From assembly GCA_002917075.1 (NCBI GenBank), contig NTMA01000024.1, forward strand, positions 186,001 through 250,000: DNA of 64,000 nt, read 5' to 3'. Each line of letters starts with the position of its first letter. The first letter of the stretch is position 1. The position numbers and the translations under genes were made by a program. This document shows, piece after piece, positions 47,525 through 58,432 of the stretch. This DNA is from Hawksworthiomyces lignivorus (taxonomy: Eukaryota > Ascomycota > Sordariomycetes > Ophiostomatales > Ophiostomataceae). The notes under the pieces were generated by a model. It worked only from the letters and a program-made list of their open reading frames with translations, was not told where the DNA came from and made no database searches.

Positions 47525-50500
47525 TCAGTCATCAATGATTGCCTCTTCGGAACTCTCCCCAACCAACATCGCACTCTCGCTTCCTCGTCCACCTTCTGCC
47601 ATCTCAATCTTTAGGTTTGCTCGCGCTTTATCTTGAGCTTCGATGAATCGGTCCCAGTGCTCTGGGTCTTGGTCCCGAAGAATATTTAATATCTCTTCGC
47701 GGTCTTCTTTTAACAGTCGCACAATTCCCTTCTCTGCCAGTTTCTTGTTGAGTTCCGCATCATTGATTTCTCCAATCATGTCATATAACATGCGATTGTG
47801 TGCTGGGTCGGAACTGATCTCGTCAACTCCGGAAAGCAGATTATAGTGCTTGAACCAGCTACTGCGGAACCGATGTCCAGCTCGCAGCACGCGGCCTTCT
47901 TCGTTTGTGAGGCCCTTAGAAGAAACAGAAATAACCGAATTTGAACGAGATAATCTGGACGGAAGAATATCGGTCTCATCTTCTCCGTCAGAAAACATAG
48001 CTGCTGTAGCATCTGCCTCGGCCTCTCCTGAATCGAGAGAGGATGCATGCGGCCGACTAGCTAAGTGCACTTGCTGCATCGATACAGAGACACCGCTATC
48101 GATGGACACTCTTGTTTCAGGAAACTCGTCCTCAAAGCGTTTGATAATCCCGTCCAAAGTGTTATCAAGGAAAAGAAGGCGTTCTAAAGTTAGACACGAC
48201 AAGTTAGCGCCGACCGCTCAAAGCGGAAAACATGAAGTCGATCAAATAAGAAAATAAAAAATAAATAACGGATAGCTTACGATATGCTTGGCTATCAACA
48301 GCACACAAAGCCCTTGCCCTTTGGAGAGCCGGCTGCAAACGCAATCTAATCTTGCGTGCACTTTGGAGAAGGTGTTTCGACATATCTTTAGCTTTGCTAG
48401 GACCTGGAAGCTTGTCGCCGCGTGATGTTGGTGTCAGGGCACCGTCGCCCTCGTACATAAATTCGTCAGAGGGTCTATCGACTTCCGAACCGCGATTCTT
48501 TAGGCAGCACTCCAATGCTTGGGCCACTCCAGTACCGCCAATAACATAATCGTCATCGGGCGCCGCTTCGACATCTTCATCCTCATCTAGTGTTGTGGCA
48601 TCATGGCCAACCAAATGCTGTATGACATCTGGGTAGTCCGTATCTTCTCTAGTAACTGATACCTTTGATGACGTACTATCCGATGCTGTATCGGCTGTAG
48701 CTGCACTCGATGGAACCGCTAAAGCGTCTCCATCAATAACAGCAGCAGACGCGTTTCCGAGCGTCACACGGTCTACATTGCGCAAACAATAGGCGAGCAC
48801 TTGTTTGGCCATTGCGCGCACGATATCTGTTGATTCGGCCGTCGGAACAGCCATATCAATGGCGACGATACTAGTCGACAATCGGGTCGCCGCCAAGAAT
48901 GACGCATATAACGCACATGCTTGTTCTTGTGCTTCCTCTGTGCGGGCGTCGGCAAGTTTGGAAAGTTCTGGATTTTGCAGGATATTTAGGTGCGCTAGTT
49001 CCTTCACCTCGGGCAAAATCTCGGCGATTGCAATTGCCTGCTCGGATGTCATGGCAACATCAGCCAGATGTAGTCGCTTCAAAGATTCCATCATAGGTAA
49101 GTACCGCCGAAGAAGCGGTATTGCACTGGGCTTGGTTTGGAAAAGCTCATGATTGTGTGACAAGTCAAGAAATCGAAAGTTGGAGAGCTTGACTAGCTTC
49201 GGTAGCAGCTTACACAGTGATGCAGGTGTGAGGTTGCAGTCGGCCAAGCTGAGAGCCCACAAAGAATCGGTTGTCGATGTGGCATTGGCTAGCAGTTCGA
49301 GTCGTTCCTGGAGATCGTTTCCGCCTAAATCTAGACCTTCACACTTTCCACTAGCGAGATATCGAGCTACATGTTTGACACTAGCATCGTCAAGATCATT
49401 ATGAGCTAGACCAAGACGCTTGGTACCGCAATGGATGATGCCATCTATCAGCCAACCTAGTTGGTGAGCAGAAATACCAGTGTCACCGAAATTAATGAGT
49501 TCGAGCGTCGATCCACCAAGACGCATTCCAATGGACTTGGCTAGTAGTTGGCAGATGTCAAAGGTTTGCATTTCTCGCTGTGACGATGCCTTTGCCGTTG
49601 TGTTCCCTACATTCTGCATCTCTCGTGGCAATTGTTCAGGTTGTTGGTGCTGTGATTTGCCTATTGGCATGTGAGGGAAGACGACGTTTGAAAGGTCCAA
49701 CGCCTTCAGAGAGCGACACATGTACACGAAGAGGCACACGTGCTTCCAGCCCTCCACGCCAATCTTGTTATTCTTTAACACTAGGCGTTCTACAAAACCA
49801 CCCTGAAGAGTCACTCCGTTGGCTGGAGCGGCAGTGACAGGGACAGTATGCCCTTTGTGGCGAGCGCCATCATTGTGTTGGTGGTGATGGAAGTGATGTA
49901 GATGTATGTGTTTCTTTTCAGGCTTCCTGGCGGCGAGGAGACCAGCTAGAATTACACGGAGGCCCTCGTCATTGAGACCACTATTCTCTAGAATGATTTC
50001 GCGAACGGGTACGACTGCAAGGAAGTCGCCTAGGGTGATGAGATCGGCCAATTGCAGCCAATATCCAGTCAAGTCGAGTTTAGTTACGATACCCTGATCG
50101 CTCGAAAACTTAGCTGGGTCTGAAAGTTGTTCCGTGATTTTCTTAAGAATCGGTGTCTCTCGAAGTTGACAACAGCGGCGGTAGATTCGCACCGGGTTCG
50201 TCGTTGGCATTAGTTGTGTACGTGGTGTTGAAGCAGTGCCACTAGTTGTTGGTGAAGAGCCTATTTTTGCCGCTGTTGTATCCGAGTCGTCACTATCAAG
50301 ATATATTTCCATGGGGATCATGCCATTTGCTTCTGCCAGTCTCCGTTTTCGCTCTTTCCGAGCTTTTCGCTCCTCCTCGCTCTTCTTCTTTTTCTCTTTC
50401 TTCCGAGTAGTGTCACTGGATTTGTTCTCCACTACAGCCTGAGATTCACCCACTGGCGGCGACTCAAAACTCGAAACCTGACCCATCTTTCCATCTTCTG

Positions 50501-51546
50501 CCTTAGTTAAAACATCGGTCGACGCCAAAGAATTTGAAATAGGCATCGGCTTAGCTGGAGGGATGACAAGGTTTGTGGCCGCCGTGGCAGCCACTGGCAG
50601 ATTCGAAGTGGCATTACTGGCACTTGAATTTTGATTCTGTGCGTCTTCTGGGACCAGGCTTTTCGCGTTTTTCAATGCATCTCCTTCGCTTTTCTCGGCC
50701 GCTTTTCTTTTCTGAGTTTTGTCTGCTGTTGCGGCTGTGGGCAGCTTCTTCGAAGCTTGGTCTTGGTCGACATACTTCGGCATGGGCGCGATTTCAACGT
50801 CGACGCAGAAGGCAACCCGACGAAGCTTTGCTTGATTTAGCTCTGATAATGTGCATCTCTCACGGTTTTGATCCACATTTAGAATCCTTCGCTCAACCAA
50901 GCCATGATTCCCCTTAGCCGTCGGGCCTAGAGTCCCTCCAGATGTCGACAGGCGACGCAAAACGTGGAAAATGCCTGCCTGGGCAGAAGATTTGGGAGGC
51001 GCCGGTGTATAAGGTCCCTCGCCATCGTACTTTGCGGCGTGTTGCAGAACGGCGTTTCGTGCAGGGTTGGATCGAGGAACAGAGAGTTCAGCTTGCTTCG
51101 GAGTTGTATTTGTGGCCTGAGGCGGAGATGAGCCTGGACTTGAAGAAAACTTTGAAGAGATATTGGAAAACCAAGATGAGCGCCGTTGAACTCTTAGGTT
51201 CTGTGTAGAGGACAGAGATGGAGACGGAGAAGGCGAACGTAGATGAGATTGTGAAATGCTGTCGACGGAGGAAGAGAGCGGAGACGATGGCTTCGGACTC
51301 GATGGAGGGGATCCAGTTAATGGGGGTGATGTTGGTTGTGATGGTAATGTGTTGCGCCGCCGAGTGCTAATCGGCTTAGAAGGTTTGTCTAATTGGGCAT
51401 CCAAGAGTAATGTCAGATATTTATATATCATCCGATGGCATATGTTGTAAGTATAGTCCGTAGATATGTCGGAAAGGGGGTAGAAACCAACCTTTGGAAG
51501 ACCCGTGGGTCATCCAACTGACATCAACACCGTGGATATGCTCCAT
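47525..51546 (-). CDS. Leucine-rich-repeat (RNI-like) protein, 1273 aa, three exons
   Basis: Spliced CDS: complement(47525..48183, 48281..51388, 51492..51546). Exon 1 gives MEHIHGVDVSWMTHGSSK and joins DKPSKPISTRRRNTL. The donor GTTGGT is weak, but the branch-like CTGAC and TTAG acceptor fit, and phase is kept. The alternative ATG at 51431 lies inside this intron. The N-terminal 450 residues are disordered, Ser/Pro-rich, with a Lys/Glu-rich stretch (KKEKKKKSEEERKARK). About residues 470-900 are LRRs of the RNI/Ran-GAP type: LDLTGYWL, ILENSGLNDEGLRVI, LVLKNNKIGVEGW, LDLSNV, LGLAHNDLDD, LDLGGNDL, FLDLSHN, LHLADVAMT. A His-rich insertion sits between two repeats near residue 520. The C-terminal helix LLFLDNTLDGIIKRFEDEFPE follows intron 2. 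It resembles fungal LRR proteins sometimes labelled Mhp1/cell-wall biogenesis; that label is a weak guess. Confidence 0.85.
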
Positions 51547-54500
51547 GTTTGCGTGGCTATTCCAGGGTTCGTACAATGACGACCCAGCTGATAGTTGGTG
51601 GCTTCTACCGCCTATTTAAAGGTTGGGCAGAGAGAGGGAGAAAAGCCAAATAAGTAGTAGGTGGGGAGAAGCAGTGTAATGAAATAAAAAATTAAGGTGA
51701 TGGTAAAGGACAGGGGAACATAGACGTTTAAGACAAAGGAAAGAAACAGAAAAGGGCCTATGAAGCCGACGTCACAGTTGATAACACCATGAGTTCCAGC
51801 AGTAGCGGAGAAAACGCTGTGAATTGGGGGTGGTGCGATTGTGTGCAGGGTTAAAATGACGATAAAAAGACGGGCGCCGGTTGCGACGTTGTTTCTTCGT
51901 GGAGAGTGGAGAGATGGAGGCAGAGAGACGGGCTCGATCCAATGCAATCGGAACGATCCAATAGCTTTTTTCGCACGCTCGACTAGACGTGCTCAGCTGA
52001 ACAGGAAACACTTTGCTATCTCCTTTTTGCTCTTTTTTATGTTTTTCCTGTCTTTTGGCGTTTTTGCGGGTGGTGGGTGTGTTATACAGCGAAGGTGGTC
52101 ATTTGTTGTGGTGGCGGGGGGGTCTTGCTGGGTTCGCTTTCCAATGGCTGCTGATGCCGCCACTTGCTGAGCTTGTGACGATGTGACGTTTGTAATCCGT
52201 TGTAGGTATCGAACAGCGCCAGAGACAAAATGCACAAGGCTGGTGATGAGGACGAAGTGGGTTTATTTTAAAACAAACAACTATAAGAAGAGAAGAGCAG
52301 AGAGAGGGATACACAGAAGAGGAGAAGAAAAAGATATGAAAGAACGAATAAGCGGGATTTTAACTGCGGCCTGTGCTTGTTAATATGGTGGATGACCACC
52401 AATTTGGTCTCTGACAAAGGATGTGGAAACAGCGAATGGGGCTGTGAAAAGGGAGAGGCTAAAAGTGGCGTTTTTGGTCTCAAGGGCAATGGAGGTGAGA
52501 TAGGAAAGAAGAGGATGGCCTACAAGGAGAAAACCAAGAGCTAGGCTAAAAGCCAGCAATCACTCACTACCACCCAAATCAATAGGCAGGGTTCTTAGTA
52601 AATGAAAAGAAATAAGGTAAGAGCGCCAAGTGCCACATCGTTTTGTTGGCTCTCTTGCGAGTACGGAATAGCGTTGCGCATACGAAACAACGAAAGTAAC
52701 TGTGTCGCAGAGGGACGACATAAAATCGCTTCATTGGCGCGGCGGTTATTATATTGGGTGGTTGATGCGGAGCGAGATTCAGGAGTAACGATATTTCACG
52801 TTATTTACGCCAAAGCAGCTGGAAGTTTATGAAATTCTCTGGACCGTTGACCGTATGTACGCCACTGGAAATGAGAAACCAGATATTTCCCCGGATTGAT
52901 TACCATGGAGCCCACCTATTATCCACAAACTCGGACAAGACACCCTTCCACAATGAATTACCCTCGGGGTAAAAATAGAGGAGATACAATTGAAAACCAG
53001 GAAATTCTTAAATTGTGATGAGGTTAGAGTAGCCGAGGGCCATGGGTATATCCAGAAAGAATGATCCTTTGTTGCCTGTTACATATACGAATGCCTCTCT
53101 CTCTTTCTCCCTCTTGAAATACAGGTTGTTTTGATCATTATGGTGTCGAGAAATCTACCAGGCTTCGTTTACAATATCCTTGGATATTTTCCCCATCAAG
53201 ATAAAATTACGATGTGGTCGTCAATCGCAAGGTACTTGTGCTTGCCGCTGTGTGGGCGCTGAGGTCAGATCATTTCTTTCAAGACATACGAGTAAAAGTG
53301 CGAATGATGGGGGCATTTGCGGTCCAGATCGATCTGGGCACTGCCCAAATCTAGCCGTACAACTACAATACTAGGGAAAGAACCGGAGAATTATGTAGTC
53401 TATTCGGAAGCAAGCCTAAGCATATAATTCATTATCTTACAAGCATATAGTTGGGTAAACGATTGCTTATTCGAAGTGCCCAATGCGCCTCATGTAAGAT
53501 ACTGAACTGTGAAGGGCTTAGAATACGCCCGCATCGGACGCCGTAAAGTGAGGTAATACGGAGTTGGCAAGGAGGGTTCCGATAATTATTTGAAATCGAG
53601 GCGTGTTGTCTTAGGGCCAGAGTCCTATTATTGTTCCGTGGTACCTTTTTCCCTCACATTATTCGTCTTCTCCATCTTAACTTGCGATACCGCATACATA
53701 CATTATATCATTTATCTGACAGGAGATTGTTAATTCGTCTTTTCTTGGGCCATAGTTGGACTTTCCCACCTTCCGCTCAACCCACTGTTTGTCAATCTGC
53801 TGGTGTTCCCAGACACCTGAAACGTACACTTGTACACGTATATTATGGCAAGAGAAAAGACAAAACTAATATCCTCTCCTCATAGTACTTCGAGCGAAAA
53901 AGAACTGGTGATTGGGAGACGTCTTGTACTTCGTAAAACCAGATGTGGGGAAGAAGTGGAAAGAAAACCCAGACAAGGAGATCATTATCCTGTGACCTTA
54001 CAAAACAGGCTACAACAGAGGTGGGTAGCTGAGCGTGCTGGGGTCTCTCAATGGGACCTTGATCTTTTGCCACAACGGATCACAAAAGCGGTCATTTTAA
54101 AGATAAGTTAGTATGGTGTGGCAAATCTTGTTACGCTTATGTGTGCGGAGTAATACACACTTTACCCTTCTCCTCTTGCATAACAGGTGCATTTCCATGT
54201 GAAAAAAGAGATGGGGCACATTGTTGAATTGAGTTTTGGCTGTGTCCACGTGCCTCATTGTACAGGCACCGGGTCTCTTTTTAAGGTAAAATATAAACTT
54301 TTTAGCAGTCACGTGGTTATAGCGGCCTTAGAAAGTTCAACCTTACCTCGCTCTAACAAGCCCTTTGAGAGAGGGAGAGGGTATCGTCGCAATATCAGAT
54401 ATCAGGGTTCAAGGAGAAAGCCGAATGTTTTATTTCCCAGATTACGCCTGCCTAGCCTTGTGTCACTGCCCGGCCACCACTCATTTTGGATTTCATTGTT

Positions 54501-54592
54501 TGCATATCTCCATCTGCACAATGGAAACACCATTTAAACACATGCAACCTAACAGACCTCAGTCAAAAACCAGAACTCTTTTATAGCGCTCC
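51547..54592. other. 3-kb intergenic stretch upstream of the LRR gene
   Basis: The first kilobase is purine-rich on the plus strand, that is pyrimidine-rich on the LRR coding strand, as expected of a fungal promoter and 5' UTR. The remainder includes the rpl5 3' UTR. A 14-base palindrome, CCAGATCGATCTGG, is at 53324-53337 and overlaps a TGGGCA-C-TGCCCA hairpin at 53335-53347. A CACGTG lies near 54310. No gene is seen. Confidence 0.5.
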
Positions 54593-55788
54593 TTACTCGC
54601 GCAGCTCAGCAATTCTAGCCTCCACGCGCTCCTTGCGCTGAGCGTGCGTGAGTCTGGTCTTCTTGTACTTGAGCGACTCCTTCTTCCACTCCTCCTTGGT
54701 CTTCTTGGGCGCATCGCTCTCGTACTTCTTGAAGGGGTCTTCCCGGATGGCCTCATGAGCCTTAGTGTACAATTCCTCGAGATCCTCGGCAGTGACCTCG
54801 TCCTCGGTGTACTGCTGAAATTGGCTCTGGAAGCGCTCCTCGTCCTCGTCCTCAAGCAGCTCCATGTACTCGCCGACATGGCCGCCGAAGATGTAGTTCT
54901 TCAGCACTTCGGCATCGAGCTCCTTGGTCTCAATGTCGAAACCAGGGAAACGGTTCTCCGAGTGGGGAATCAGGATGCCACCGTCTGAGGCACCCTTCAT
55001 CGCGCCGAAAACACGAGCACCGGTGGACGTGCGGTTCAGGCCAACATCGAGGAAGGCCTTGAATGGCCGGCGCTCCTCGCCATCTTCCCCCTCTGCAGCC
55101 TCTGTCAGGGTGAACTCGCCGTCAGGCTCCTCAACACCCTTGAAGGTCTCGTCCAGGCCGAGCTTCTTCAACACACGGCGCGCAATAAGCAGGCCAGTGG
55201 CATAAGCGGCAGCCCAGTTGGTCAGGCCATGCTCAATGCCATAGGCACGCAGCTCGTGGGAATAGGCGGATGCGAAGACCTTATCGCCTGAGATCTCAGA
55301 GGACACGATCTGCATGATGATGTCGCGGTTGGTGAAGCGGACCACCAGGCGGTACTTGGGGGCATTGTACTTGTTCTTGGCCTGGTTGATGAGCCGCTTG
55401 CGGGCATAGTAGTCCGTCTTGCCCTGCCGGCGGCGCTTGTACTTCGTCTGGAAGCGGCTGGAGAGACATTCCTGTTAGCAAGATCGTTCTAGACGCCTCT
55501 AGGAGAGTATAGAATTTTGGTTGGGTAGAGTACTCACCTGAAGTAGGCGCTGTTCTTCACGAGCTTGTGGAAAGGCTGAAGAAAAAAAAAAAGACAACCA
55601 CGAGTCAGCAATTTGCGCTTCAGACGTATTTTCAACTGTCCTCCTTTTTCCATCCGAAGCATCTTGCATTGACTCTCTTCTGATGTGCGCCATATCTCAA
55701 CTTCTGCTTCTTCCGCTTCTCACTATCCTTTCCAGCCTTTTGATTATTGACCCCATGGACCATGCCATGTCATATTTCAACTCACCAT
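54593..55788 (-). CDS. rpl5: 60S ribosomal protein L5 (uL18), four exons, ATG alone on exon 1
   Basis: Spliced CDS: complement(54593..55457, 55538..55575, 55786..55788), 301 residues. Exon 1 codes only the start codon: ATG at 55788 is followed directly by GTGAGT. Exon 2 reads PFHKLVKNSAYFS and exon 3 begins RFQTKYKRRRQGKTDYYARKR. So there are three coding exons, plus any 5' non-coding one. The protein continues VRFTNRDIIMQIV, YGIEHGLTNWAAAYATGLL, GLNRTSTGARVFGAMKGASDGG and the basic tail ending IAELRE. This is full-length uL18, which binds 5S rRNA together with uL5 in the large ribosomal subunit. Length fits the usual 295-305 residues. The codon choice is clearly C/G-ending, as for highly expressed genes and unlike most neighbours. 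It diverges from the HAD gene; the shared promoter holds Tbf1- and Cbf1-type boxes. Confidence 0.97.
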
Positions 55789-55959
55789 TTTGCCGACTTG
55801 TGTTGCGAGATCCGACTCTACAAGTTGGGTATATTGTTGTGTGGTTGATGCTAAAGAAAAGAAATCACCAATTCGAGAAAATCAATGCCTGGATAAAAAA
55901 AAGATTAGTGCAACACAAAGTCGCACATAATTTTTTTGTGGCCTGCGAAAATTTCCCCA

Positions 55960-55985
55960 CCATCCAACCCTAAGATTTTGGATGG
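55960..55985. promoter_or_regulatory. Tbf1-type TTAGGGTT box within an inverted repeat
   Basis: AACCCTAA at 55966-55973 reads TTAGGGTT on the rpl5 strand, 178 bases upstream of its ATG. It overlaps an inverted repeat with arms CCATCCAA (55960-55967) and TTGGATGG (55978-55985). TTAGGGTT is the Tbf1 site described upstream of ribosomal-protein genes in many ascomycetes. Confidence 0.65.
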
Positions 55986-56046
55986 TTGGCCACGAGTTGA
56001 GTGTCGTTGAAGGTTGACAGTTCCAGCGAAACCTTTTTTTTTTTTC

Positions 56047-56058
56047 AATCACGTGATT
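56047..56058. promoter_or_regulatory. AATCACGTGATT palindrome, Cbf1-type E-box
   Basis: A perfect 12-base palindrome with a CACGTG core, directly after a T tract, 259 bases upstream of rpl5 and about 310 upstream of the HAD gene. CACGTG with flanking A/T fits Cbf1-type bHLH binding, which is paired with Tbf1 sites in many ascomycete ribosomal-protein promoters. Confidence 0.6.
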
Positions 56059-56365
56059 AGTACAGTTTTATTAGTAATAATTTCAGCTCCTTCCAGCTAC
56101 TAATACCGCGAAAGACAAACTAGCAATAAAGTGCTGCGCCAGCCATCTCACTTCCCCAGACTTGAGATACCGAGGCTACACCCGGTATGCTGTAGGTGGG
56201 GTTTGACTGCCAGTTCCTCGCTAGAGAGCAATGGAGCGCATAAACTGTATATTGAATCAGTTTGATAGCTTACTTTTCGAGTCGACTGCTGCTTTTGTTC
56301 ATGTAATTCGGTAGCTAAGTGCTATTTTCATATTCAGCAGTTCCGCTGGCTTTTTTCTGTTCAAA

Positions 56366-57303
56366 ATGGCAGATCAGAAGCGGCCCAAAGTAATACTTTT
56401 TGACATCGGAGGTGTCTGTGTAAGTGATCTAGATTTCCAGGATGCGATAAATATCTCAAACGCTTAAAATCTAACAATTCATGAGGAATATAGGTCATGT
56501 CCCCATTTCAGACCATCCTTGATTATGAGATAAGATTAGGAATACCACCCGGCTGGGTGAACTACTCAATATCAAAAACGGCCCCCAACGGCTATTGGCA
56601 CCAGCTAGAACGAGGTAGCATTCCCATGGATGCCGAATTCTTTGTAGGTTTCAACCGGGACCTGCGCGACCCTGAGCGCTGGCGGGCATTCTATGAGTCT
56701 GCGCGAGAGCGGAGTAAAGGGACGCCTTCCGAGTTGCCCGAGCGTGTTCCACCAGTGCCTGATGTGGATGGCGAGCGCATGTTTAATGATATGATGACGG
56801 CTTCCGATTTTCCCGATCCGTGGATGTTCCCGGCCTTGACAGCACTGCGCGACAGTGGACACTTCGTGATAGCTGCTCTGAGCAACACAGTGATCTTCCC
56901 GCCGGGCCACCGTCTCTATAGTGAGAACTTTTTTGCCCATCCGGTGCGCGGCATTTTTGATGTCTTCATCTCCTCTGCTCACGTCGGCCTGCGCAAGCCC
57001 GACCCAGAAATGTACCAAATGGCGCTCCGCGAGGTAGATCGGTTCGCGCGCGCATACAAAACTACCCCACGGGGAGTAGCCAATGGATGGGACGACGGCG
57101 TCTCAGCCAGCGATATTCTCTTCCTAGACGACATTGGCGAAAATCTCAAGGCAGCAAAGAAGTGTGGCTTCCGCACTATCAAGGTCAACCTTGGTCGCTC
57201 TTACGAGGCAGTTGATACTTTAGAATCCATAACGGGCCTACGCCTGGCCGGTGACCACCCCCGACCTATGCAGCCATCAGAACACACAAAAGCACGAATA
57301 TGA
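56366..57303 (+). CDS. HAD-superfamily hydrolase, epoxide-hydrolase-N/ACAD10-like, two exons
   Basis: Spliced CDS: join(56366..56419, 56494..57303), 287 residues; intron in phase 0 right after the first motif. Motif I is VILFDIGGVC with Asp13 as nucleophile. The second Asp of the usual DxD is Gly here, as in the phosphatase-like N-domain of soluble epoxide hydrolase and in ACAD10-type proteins. Motif II is ALSNTV, motif III is GLRKPDPEMYQ, and motif IV is ILFLDDIGENLKAAKKCG. The cap is helical and contains WMFPALTALRDSG. Because the second Asp is replaced, classic phosphomonoesterase activity is uncertain; some family members have lost it. A cytosolic small-molecule hydrolase is inferred. The gene is head-to-head with rpl5 and tail-to-tail with the methyltransferase, 148 bases away. 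Confidence 0.88.
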
Positions 57304-57451
57304 ACAAAAAGTGATCATGTCGTTTTACCAGGATAGCAAGTATGGAAATTTCCAAGGCTATAATAGATTTTTTTTGGTTTGCATTTTAGGAGCAAAGATA
57401 GCTAGAAACGAATCTTAAGAGGTTCATCATATGCTATATGCTTGATACCTG

Positions 57452-58432
57452 TCATTTGTTAGCTCGTCGGGCTACATATACGTAAATGTTGTCTGACACA
57501 GAAATACAGCCGTCGTCATCCGCGTCCTGCATGAACTCCTCCCGGAAGATTGCACGGCCTCTTTTATCAATGTCACTCCTCTCAACACTAGTATCTGCCC
57601 CAGCTACCATGGCGTCAAAGGCCTCGGATTTGCTGATCGAGTCGTACAGTGTGTCGATCTCTTCGACAGAGTGACGGAAGGGTCCGCGACCGGATATATG
57701 ATCGAGCTCGACAATCCGTTCAATCTCGTATCCGTTGCGCTCAAGCACATCGCGAAAAGAGCTAACAGAGCGTACCCATGACCGATTGGATGGCCAGATA
57801 AGACCTAGACGCAAGGCGACGCGTTCCATAACAAGGCCGCTATACTGACTGGCCTCATGTGGAATGTCGACAACGAGCATGCCACCTTTGCGATGATCGC
57901 TAAATTCATGGACACCATCGCGCCTACCTGCGGTGTTAGTTGCCGGCGGCTTGAGGTAACGCCGCCAGCTTGCCGCAACGGCATCTGGGTCATCGAACAG
58001 CACAAAGGCGCTAGAGCAGACGATGACGTCAAAACTGTCTTCAAGAGGCAGAGGTAGTTCTCCGGTATCTGCTGTTTCAGTAACCGGCAGGGTGTCAAGC
58101 CTTGTCACATCGCGCTGTAGCAGTTGAATACGCCGTCCCAGGGTAGGCTCTGCTTTTTGGCGTTCCCTGGCAACAGCCAGCATCGCCTCTGTTGCATCCA
58201 CGCCGACAACTAGACCGCCATCATCGGCATCGCCACTCTTGTCCAGTGCCTCGGCCAATAGGAAGAGGTCGAGACCGGTGCCGCAGCAGAGGTCAAGGAT
58301 GCGCTGCCCAGCTTGCGGATTAACAATATCGACAAAGCGAGCAGAATAGCGCGGGTGCCAAGAATCCTCGTACTTTTCTGCGCGCGCACTATACATGCGC
58401 CTTGACGCTTCGGCCTGTGACAATGGAGCCAT
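57452..58432 (-). CDS. Class I SAM-dependent methyltransferase, 326 aa
   Basis: Frame of 326 residues from ATG at 58432 (MAPLSQAEASRRMYSARAEK). The frame is open to another ATG at 58570, but the extra 46 residues are hydrophobic, Cys-rich and unlike the family, so the internal start is chosen. Motif I is ILDLCCGTGLD, motif II GVDATEAML, the post-II segment LLQRDVTRLDTLP, and motif III SFDVIVCSSAFVLFDDPDAV, the layout of UbiE/Methyltransf_11/25 enzymes. The N-terminal YSARAEKYEDSWHPRYSARF is typical of fungal small-molecule methyltransferases. The C-terminal half has a lid-like region with SFRDVLERNGYEIER. The substrate is unknown. It is intronless and convergent with the HAD gene. No evidence ties it to ubiquinone synthesis. 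Confidence 0.85.
   Translation of the reverse strand: MAPLSQAEASRRMYSARAEKYEDSWHPRYSARFVDIVNPQAGQRILDLCCGTGLDLFLLAEALDKSGDADDGGLVVGVDATEAMLAVARERQKAEPTLGRRIQLLQRDVTRLDTLPVTETADTGELPLPLEDSFDVIVCSSAFVLFDDPDAVAASWRRYLKPPATNTAGRRDGVHEFSDHRKGGMLVVDIPHEASQYSGLVMERVALRLGLIWPSNRSWVRSVSSFRDVLERNGYEIERIVELDHISGRGPFRHSVEEIDTLYDSISKSEAFDAMVAGADTSVERSDIDKRGRAIFREEFMQDADDDGCISVSDNIYVYVARRANK

Larger units (their letters stand above)
55789..56365. promoter_or_regulatory. Divergent promoter region of rpl5 and the HAD gene
   Basis: 577 bases between two opposing start codons. It includes the two boxes listed separately and a T tract at about 56033-56045. There is no coding frame of note. Confidence 0.7.
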
